A DNA stretch of 6,393 bases. Origin: Thermotogae bacterium. GTDB taxonomy: Bacteria; Thermotogota; Thermotogae; UBA12178. Of this stretch, positions 1-5,052 are shown piece after piece. Under the pieces are notes generated by a model. The model made no database searches. It was not told the DNA's origin and worked only from the letters and a program-made list of their open reading frames with translations. The translations under genes were made by a program, and so were the position numbers. The stretch lies in the NCBI GenBank assembly GCA_003641795.1, contig QNAP01000102.1:1-6393 (forward strand), in the 5' to 3' direction. Every line of letters starts with the position of its first letter. The first letter of the stretch is position 1.

Positions 1-20
1 CGAAGTGTGGAGCGGGACAT
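1..20 (-). CDS. Possible start of a further downstream gene, truncated by window edge
   Basis: Five bases after the propeller stop, an ATG at 20-18 opens a frame reading MSRSTL to the window edge. A GTG at 24-22 in another frame is also open. The spacing fits the packed gene string seen here, but the preceding ribosome site is weak and six codons cannot identify a product. Neither frame is preferred with confidence. Confidence 0.25.
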
Positions 21-25
21 TCACT

Positions 26-1084
26 TCAGGGAGAGAGCAACAAGATCTCTTTTGATTCCTCACACGCCACGGCGATTCTCTTCTCATCTACTTGAATTAC
101 GTCAACAGGGTACCTACCCACCTCGAAATGACCAACAACGGTGAGAGATTCTGCATCAACGACATCCACCGAGTTATCGAGAACGTTGAGAATGTAGAAG
201 TACCTTCCGATCAGCCTCATCCGTAGGGGCCCTTTCCCTTGAAGTTTCGCCTCTTTCACAACGCGAAGAGATTCCAAATCCACCGCGACCAGCGTGGAAT
301 TATCAAAAGAAAGTAGGTAACAACGAGCATCGCTCCAAATCGGACTGTTCACCTTGCTTTTGAGCTCCAATTCCCCGACAACTTGTAGCTCTCTCGAAAT
401 AGCGGTGAGGTGCCCATCCCAGTACGAGAGCACGTAGAGCAGGTTGGCCGCCGCGTGTATCCACGTCGGTATTTTGCCTCCGTAGAATTTCGTTGTTTGG
501 CCTGTGGTAAGGTTTTGAACCTGCACACCTTCTTCTCCATCTTCCAGAAACGTGCCCCAGATGGTCTCGTAATTTTCACTGTAAAGGCTCACCAAATAAT
601 CATTCCAAAGGACGGCATCGAGGGAGAAATGTGGCAGGTTATAGATCTTGACCACGTTCAAATCCTTATCCAGTTCTAAGACGGCTCCCTCCATATCCAA
701 TACCCACAAAGATTCCTCACTTCCGAACTTCAAGAATTTGAAGACGTGTCTTCCAACAGTTACTTCTCGCACCACCGTGGCTGAAAACGGGTCCAGAAGC
801 GTCACCTTGCCAGCTTCTACGCAGGTGACGTATGCTTCCGAGTTTTTGACGAGTATGTCGGTAGGATACTCGGGCAGAGGTATGGTGCTCACCTTCATGG
901 TGGCCGTATCGATGATCATGACCTGGGACTCGGTTCTGTCTATAGCCACGACTCGTTTCATCCCGTCTTTCTCAGCAATCGCCAGTTGCCATGGATACCC
1001 GTTGAGAGGGATACCCTCAGTCTGGATCGCACCGATCGAAGAGAAAATCAACAAAAAGACGGCGATGAAAGATATTCTTTTCAT
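26..1084 (-). CDS. Secreted YVTN-like beta-propeller protein
   Basis: 352 residues. Residues 1-19 form a Sec signal peptide (MKRISFIAVFLLIFSSIGA) with a likely cut before I20; there is no lipobox Cys, so the mature protein should be soluble outside the cytoplasmic membrane. The rest consists of about seven to eight repeats of some 35-45 residues, each with a strand, a turn and an I/V-D or V-D pair, such as VMIIDTATMKV (55-65), VTLLDPFSATVV (94-105), LVAVDLESLRVV (265-276) and VDVVDAESLTVV (306-317), followed by segments like VGRYPVDVI (322-330). This is the pattern of YVTN/NHL beta-propellers, which mostly act as binding or scaffold proteins. No catalytic motif is visible. Position after the wall-binding lipoprotein suggests a shared envelope role, but a ligand cannot be named. 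It ends in TGA six bases before a possible next start. The fold is fairly sure; the function is unknown. Confidence 0.85.
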   Translation of the reverse strand: MKRISFIAVFLLIFSSIGAIQTEGIPLNGYPWQLAIAEKDGMKRVVAIDRTESQVMIIDTATMKVSTIPLPEYPTDILVKNSEAYVTCVEAGKVTLLDPFSATVVREVTVGRHVFKFLKFGSEESLWVLDMEGAVLELDKDLNVVKIYNLPHFSLDAVLWNDYLVSLYSENYETIWGTFLEDGEEGVQVQNLTTGQTTKFYGGKIPTWIHAAANLLYVLSYWDGHLTAISRELQVVGELELKSKVNSPIWSDARCYLLSFDNSTLVAVDLESLRVVKEAKLQGKGPLRMRLIGRYFYILNVLDNSVDVVDAESLTVVGHFEVGRYPVDVIQVDEKRIAVACEESKEILLLSP

Positions 1085-1161
1085 CTCGTTTCTTCACCTC
1101 GTTCAGCACTTTTTCGAGTCGGCGCTTCGCGTTTCATCGCTTTTCCGCACTGTGTGGTCAT
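1081..1161 (-). CDS. Possible 26-residue small protein bridging two genes
   Basis: An open frame of 26 codons starts at ATG 1161-1159, whose ATGA overlaps the TGA stop of the lipoprotein gene, and ends in TGA 1083-1081, which overlaps the ATG of the propeller gene in the same way. The peptide begins MTTQCGKAM and is otherwise rich in Lys, Arg and Glu, with no hydrophobic segment or recognisable motif. No good ribosome site precedes it, only GAGAG; an in-frame ATG at 1137 is also possible. It may be a real small gene, or a coupling leader that carries ribosomes across the 73-base gap to the propeller gene, or chance: a stop-free run of this length is common. I do not recognise it. Confidence 0.25.
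   Translation of the reverse strand: MTTQCGKAMKREAPTRKSAERGEETR
1094..1100 (-). promoter_or_regulatory. Ribosome binding site for the beta-propeller gene
   Basis: GAGGTGA, complementary to the anti-Shine-Dalgarno end of 16S rRNA, lies 9 bases before the ATG at 1084. It supports this start and shows that the propeller gene can be initiated independently of the small ORF in the gap. No convincing promoter -35/-10 pair was seen in the 73 bases, so the gene probably shares the upstream transcript. Confidence 0.7.
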
Positions 1162-2870
1162 CTTATCTCTCGAACGTCCCCCTTTGCCACAAGGTAAACA
1201 TCGAGGTACCTGGAAAACCTGGTCGCCAACTCCGGGTCGTGGACGAAGACGTCCAGCTTCTTTCCGACAACTGCCCCTCCAGTATCTTCCACCACGAAGA
1301 AGCCACGATTTGGCCAGTCTTTAAAGAAAGGTATGTAGATGAGGGAGCCAGGTGGAAGAAAATCAAAATCAGCGGCCACCGTTCTGTACGCTCTCACAAA
1401 GCTTCCGGTGGCTGTCCGCTTGAAGGTAGGATGGATGGGAGGTTTCCCATCGTCCCATTCGGTGTACATGGTTACGTGTAGCTCTCCGAGGTGCTTGAAG
1501 AAGAAGGTGAGAGGATCGAGGGGGACTCCATCTCGCCAGATCTCAAGGTGGAGATTCACGTTTGATATCCCGGTACGCCCGAGGGCTTCTCCTGATTGTA
1601 CCATATCTCCCGTCTTCACAAAGATTTCCCGTAGCCGTCCAAAGACTACGTAGTTTCCTTCCCCCACCGAAAGTCTCACAGTGTTTCCATAGGATTCGTT
1701 GAGAACGCCTGCGAACTCGATCCTTCCGCCTACCGGAGCCGTTATGATTTCTCCAGCGTCGAGCCGCAGATCCACACCGACGTTGGCATAACCCTCCTCT
1801 ACCTCACCAAAGGTATGGACCACCACGCTCTGGAGATTTTCCCAGTCCAGTTTCGTCTTGATGTGCCTTTCGAGCAATGCTGAAGCTGAGAGCACGTCTT
1901 CGATCTTCACGGGGATGAGGAGCTTTTGATAGGCGTAGATCTTCGAAGGATCCTTCACCGACGGATTCGCCTGCATGATCTTTTCCACTGTGACACCGTA
2001 AGCTCTCGAAATCGCTTGGAGTGTCTCACCCGGTCTCACAATGTGCTCCAACATTTCCGTGGCTTCTTCGGTTATTCCCACGCCCCTTACAACCTTCAGT
2101 AAGAACTTGATCTCGTCTACACTGTTCTTTAAGCCTTCGAGGTCCACCGCTCGCGTCATGGTATCGAGAGTCTTCTTCAAGTGCTTCTGGTTTGATAGAA
2201 CGCTCTCGATATCAGCCGAGATGAGCGGTAAAGAGGCGAGCTTTTTGTTGATGTCGGTGGACACTACGAAGAGATCGTTCAAGAGATCTCTTTCTTGGTC
2301 CAAATGCCCCAGGATGCTCGCTTCCAGCATGTCCACTCGAGTCCGGAGCGACTCCACAGAAGAAGCCGTCTTCTCCTGGGAGGCTTTCAACGTGTCTTCC
2401 ATTCGTGTGAGCTTTGCGAGCAATTGTTCTCGCTCTTTTTCCTCGAATTCGGCGATCTGCTGGGTATTTTGAAGCAGTTGGTCCAGACGAAGCTCAGCCT
2501 TCTCAAATCTCGCTATTAGATTGCTGTGAATCTGTTCCGCACGAGAATGCAGTTTCGAGATTTCCACATCGAACTCTCGAATGCGCCAATCGAGGGCTTC
2601 CAACTCTCCGGAAAGGTTTTCTGTTTTCTTTTTGATAGCTTGGAGCTGGACTTCCAATTCCGAAAGCTGCTCCACTTTTGTGGAAACATCGCTGAGCTGT
2701 TCCAAAAGCTGATCCAACTGGTTTCTTAGCTCTGCCTGGGTTTCTTCCATTTCCAACGACAGACTCTCCAGCTTTGTGATGAGCCTTTCCTCGGTTCTCT
2801 GCCAAGGTGCGCATGCCACCAACGAAAAGGCCATCACTACCAGAAGGGGAAAGATCACCCAGCGTTTCAT
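1158..2870 (-). CDS. Lipoprotein with coiled coil, LysM, degenerate LytM/M23 and 3D domains
   Basis: Envelope protein of 570 residues, probably peptidoglycan-binding. Residues 1-20 are a lipoprotein signal (KR, hydrophobic core, lipobox LVAC), so C20 should be lipidated; it is the only Cys. Residues about 24-262 are rich in Leu, Glu, Lys and Gln with heptad-like spacing, a long coiled coil. A LysM domain follows at about 275-321 (HIVRPGETLQAISRAYGVT ... LLIPV). Residues about 350-454 have the LytM/M23 fold signature (NVGVDLRLDAGEIITAPVGG, NLHLEIW), but N363 replaces the first zinc His, R412 the YxHL His and N439 the first His of HxH; D367 and H441 remain. This domain should be inactive as an endopeptidase. 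Residues about 464-562 are a 3D domain (MYTEWD, TATG, VAAD, VEDTGGA, LDVF) with D501, D529 and D540 kept, a fold shared with MltA-like lytic transglycosylases. The ATG overlaps the M55 stop (ATGA) and has GAGG 5 bases upstream. Either the 3D domain cuts glycan, or the protein is a scaffold or amidase activator like EnvC or NlpD. Confidence 0.9.
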   Translation of the reverse strand: MKRWVIFPLLVVMAFSLVACAPWQRTEERLITKLESLSLEMEETQAELRNQLDQLLEQLSDVSTKVEQLSELEVQLQAIKKKTENLSGELEALDWRIREFDVEISKLHSRAEQIHSNLIARFEKAELRLDQLLQNTQQIAEFEEKEREQLLAKLTRMEDTLKASQEKTASSVESLRTRVDMLEASILGHLDQERDLLNDLFVVSTDINKKLASLPLISADIESVLSNQKHLKKTLDTMTRAVDLEGLKNSVDEIKFLLKVVRGVGITEEATEMLEHIVRPGETLQAISRAYGVTVEKIMQANPSVKDPSKIYAYQKLLIPVKIEDVLSASALLERHIKTKLDWENLQSVVVHTFGEVEEGYANVGVDLRLDAGEIITAPVGGRIEFAGVLNESYGNTVRLSVGEGNYVVFGRLREIFVKTGDMVQSGEALGRTGISNVNLHLEIWRDGVPLDPLTFFFKHLGELHVTMYTEWDDGKPPIHPTFKRTATGSFVRAYRTVAADFDFLPPGSLIYIPFFKDWPNRGFFVVEDTGGAVVGKKLDVFVHDPELATRFSRYLDVYLVAKGDVREIR

Positions 2871-3718
2871 GAAAACCTCAGGAACCCTCCTATCGCATAG
2901 GCCATGGCCATGATGGTCTCGAAGACGACACCGTATTCCTCGTGAACGAATCTCACAGAGTGCCCGGAAATGCGCTCTACACCGGGGATAATACAGGCCA
3001 CGTCTGCGAAAGCGCTGGAGTTGAACTCCACTTTTAGTTCTATGGGTTTACTCACGGGGATCTTCGCCAGTTTCTCGTGATCCATCGTCAAGGCCCGATG
3101 TACTCCCTCTTCGAGCTCTCGTTTTAACACGTTGAGGGGTTTCATTTTCGCTCCGTGTCTGCTGAGCCCCCACTTTGTGGTCACGTGAACGTACTCGCCT
3201 GTGAGACGCTCCTTGAGTTCTTTTTCCAGTACCGCATCCCCAAAGACCAGTGCCAGGGGGACACCGTGAACGTTCCAAGCGTATCCCAGATTCAGGGTAG
3301 CTTCGTTCATGGGAGTTCCGTTCAGGTGTACGGAGTGGATTGCGGTGCCAGAGTACGTGTGGTCCATGATGGCGTGAAGAGCGCCTGCACCGGCGTGGTA
3401 ACCAAAAAAGAAGATCCTATCGTACTCGGAAGACATCTCAGGCATCATGTAGAAAGGTCTCAACATGCCACTGATCAAGTGGATTCTGTCGTCCAATGCG
3501 GTGATATCGTAGGGAATGTTTTCTCCGTTGGCATGAGAATCCGCGATGACGATCTCCTCGATATGATGGTTCACAGGACAGGATTTAATGGCCTCCACAA
3601 GCCACTCGACCTGCGTTTTGACAAGGTCTTTGGCATACCTCTTGTCTTTTTCGTCAACCTGTTTCCAGGAGACAATTCCAGCCAAACCTTCCATGTCGAA
3701 AGAAACGTAAAGCTTCAT
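2867..3718 (-). CDS. dppA: M55 family D-aminopeptidase (DppA-like)
   Basis: Zinc-dependent D-aminopeptidase of the DppA family, which cleaves D-amino acids such as D-Ala from the N-terminus of short D-peptides. The 283 residues match the usual family length of about 270-280. The ligands known from Bacillus DppA all have counterparts: D8 and E10 in SFDMEG, H62 in ADSHANG, H108 in FGYHAG and E139 in PMNEATLN. H120 in IMDHTY sits where the catalytic His is expected. There is no signal peptide, so it should act in the cytoplasm, where the family forms a large ring-like oligomer. The ATG at 3718 is chosen because it begins with the conserved MKLYVSFDMEG and has a strong ribosome site; the open frame runs upstream to a GTG at 3823, but that part lies inside the methyltransferase gene. 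It overlaps the next gene by ATGA. The neighbouring wall-binding lipoprotein suggests a role with peptidoglycan-derived D-peptides rather than diet peptides; this is inference. The symbol denotes family, not proven orthology. Confidence 0.93.
   Translation of the reverse strand: MKLYVSFDMEGLAGIVSWKQVDEKDKRYAKDLVKTQVEWLVEAIKSCPVNHHIEEIVIADSHANGENIPYDITALDDRIHLISGMLRPFYMMPEMSSEYDRIFFFGYHAGAGALHAIMDHTYSGTAIHSVHLNGTPMNEATLNLGYAWNVHGVPLALVFGDAVLEKELKERLTGEYVHVTTKWGLSRHGAKMKPLNVLKRELEEGVHRALTMDHEKLAKIPVSKPIELKVEFNSSAFADVACIIPGVERISGHSVRFVHEEYGVVFETIMAMAYAIGGFLRFS
2876..2890 (-). promoter_or_regulatory. Tandem ribosome binding sites for the coiled-coil lipoprotein gene
   Basis: GAGG at 2876-2879 lies 5 bases before the ATG at 2870, and GGAGGG at 2885-2890 lies 14 bases before it. 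Both are inside the last codons of the M55 gene. The nearer one is the likelier site, helped by the ATGA stop-start overlap. Confidence 0.6.
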
Positions 3719-3724
3719 CTCGAT

Positions 3725-3731
3725 CCCTCCC
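3725..3731 (-). promoter_or_regulatory. Strong ribosome binding site for the D-aminopeptidase gene
   Basis: GGGAGGG on the minus strand, with core GGAGG at 3726-3730, stands 7 bases before the ATG at 3718. This near-perfect Shine-Dalgarno sequence fills the 16-base gap after the methyltransferase stop and decides the start of the M55 gene against the upstream in-frame GTG at 3823. Confidence 0.85.
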
Positions 3732-3734
3732 TTG

Positions 3735-5051
3735 CTATTTTTTGACGAGCGTTGCGACAGACTCCACGTGGTGAGTATGTGGGAACATATCGAAGGGTTT
3801 GACTCTGACAACCGAGTATCCACCGCGCACCAGGCGTTTTAAATCGCGTGCCAATGAGGCCGTATCGCAAGAAACGTAGACGATCCTTTCGGGGTTCAGG
3901 GTGAAGAGAAGTTCGACCACCCTTTTCTCGAGTCCCTGACGCGGTGGATCGAGTATCACCTTGTTAAATTCACCTTCGTTTAGATTGAGTTCTTCTACCG
4001 AAGCGTTCACGAATTCTACGTTTCTCAATCTGTTTATGTTGGCGTTCGCTTTGGCAGCTTTCACAGCCACACGGCTCGATTCCACGCCCACACATCTTTT
4101 TACATGTGGCGCCACGTTGATGGCGAATAACCCCACGCCACTGTAAAGATCGAGAACGCGATCATTCCTCGAAGGTGCGACCTCTTCGAAGACGTGAAAT
4201 GCCAGAAGTTGAGCCACTTCTGTGTTCACTTGAAAGAACGCCGTGGGTGGTATTTGGAAGGTGAACCAGTCCATATTCTCGGTCAGCACCCCTTCGCCGT
4301 TGAGTATCCTGTACGGTCCTCTCAAAACGACGGCGTCTCGTGAGTTCATTACATGAACGAGGTAAATGTCCGGATACTTCTTCAGCAGCATGTTCCTCAG
4401 CATCTTCGCTTTCGGCAAGGTCTCCGTCTTTGTGACGACGATAGCCATGAGTTCACCCGTCGTCGATGAAGCTCTCATCACCACATGCTTGAGAACACCG
4501 CTTCCGCTTTTCCAGTTGTAAAATGGTATCTCCAACAGCTCGACGATGGATTTTATCTCCCTTGCGATCTCTGTGAATCTTCTTGGAGCTAAATAACACT
4601 CGTGGATGTCGATCACACTGTGACCCCTCCAGCGTCTGAATCCAAGATTTTTGCCTGAGAAAGTCAATTCTGCTATGTTACGGTAGTGAAACTTTTTGGG
4701 GGAAGGAACCGTTTCCCCCACATCGACAGTGATACCTCCGATACGTTGGAGCTGCTCTTCCACGATTCTCTGCTTCCAGCGGAGCTGTTCTTCGTAGGTG
4801 TAGTCTTGCCACTGGCATCCACCACAATCGCCAAAGTGACGACAAACGGGTTTCACTCTGAAGGGAGAAGGGGAGATGACCTGCGTGACCTCCCCAAAAG
4901 CGAGATCGCTCTTTCTCCGAGTCAAACGAACCCTCACGAACTCCTCTGGATACCCACCCTTGAGGAGGATCTTCATACCATCTGGAAGTTGTGCCAGAGC
5001 GTAACCACCGGCCACGAGCTTTTCCACAAAGACTTCGGCTTCTTCTGTCAC
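3735..5051 (-). CDS. 23S rRNA (uracil-C5)-methyltransferase, TrmA/RlmD family with 4Fe-4S cluster
   Basis: SAM-dependent enzyme forming 5-methyluridine in RNA, most likely 23S rRNA. With the GTG start it has 438 residues. An N-terminal TRAM RNA-binding domain spans about 3-58. A cluster motif C70-x5-C76-x2-C79 with C152 matches the RlmD-type 4Fe-4S ligands. The Rossmann methyltransferase domain shows FFQVN (272-276), the SAM loop DLYSGVGLFA (301-310), DPPRQGL (368-374), the nucleophile C395 in YVSCDTASLARD and the general base E430 in HHVESVATL. All catalytic residues are present. The GTG start at 5051 begins the protein directly at the TRAM domain and sits one base past the argS stop; a TTG at 5090 would add 13 residues of unlike character inside argS. 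Whether it is RlmD, RlmC, a dual RlmCD or a tRNA enzyme cannot be told from sequence alone, so no symbol is given. The frame ends in TAG, 16 bases before the next start. Confidence 0.93.
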   Translation of the reverse strand: MTEEAEVFVEKLVAGGYALAQLPDGMKILLKGGYPEEFVRVRLTRRKSDLAFGEVTQVISPSPFRVKPVCRHFGDCGGCQWQDYTYEEQLRWKQRIVEEQLQRIGGITVDVGETVPSPKKFHYRNIAELTFSGKNLGFRRWRGHSVIDIHECYLAPRRFTEIAREIKSIVELLEIPFYNWKSGSGVLKHVVMRASSTTGELMAIVVTKTETLPKAKMLRNMLLKKYPDIYLVHVMNSRDAVVLRGPYRILNGEGVLTENMDWFTFQIPPTAFFQVNTEVAQLLAFHVFEEVAPSRNDRVLDLYSGVGLFAINVAPHVKRCVGVESSRVAVKAAKANANINRLRNVEFVNASVEELNLNEGEFNKVILDPPRQGLEKRVVELLFTLNPERIVYVSCDTASLARDLKRLVRGGYSVVRVKPFDMFPHTHHVESVATLVKK

Positions 5052-5052
5052 G

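Noticed and set aside
1085..1157. Promoter, terminator or small RNA in the gap before the propeller gene
   Set aside because: Only a very short GCG/CGC inverted repeat was seen, without a T run, and no -35/-10 pair. The gap is explained by a ribosome site and the possible small ORF.
648..1481. Plus-strand open frame of 277 codons across the propeller and lipoprotein genes
   Set aside because: It lies antisense to two well-supported genes and their junction, has no ribosome site I can see and its product has no recognisable domain. It is best explained as a shadow of the coding bias on the other strand.
3155..3745. Plus-strand open frame of 196 codons opposite the M55 gene
   Set aside because: It is antisense to the conserved metal-binding parts of the D-aminopeptidase and has no independent support.
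3719..3823. N-terminal extension of the D-aminopeptidase from a GTG at 3823
   Set aside because: The extra 35 residues lie inside the methyltransferase gene, do not resemble the M55 family, and a strong GGAGG site with correct spacing marks the ATG at 3718.
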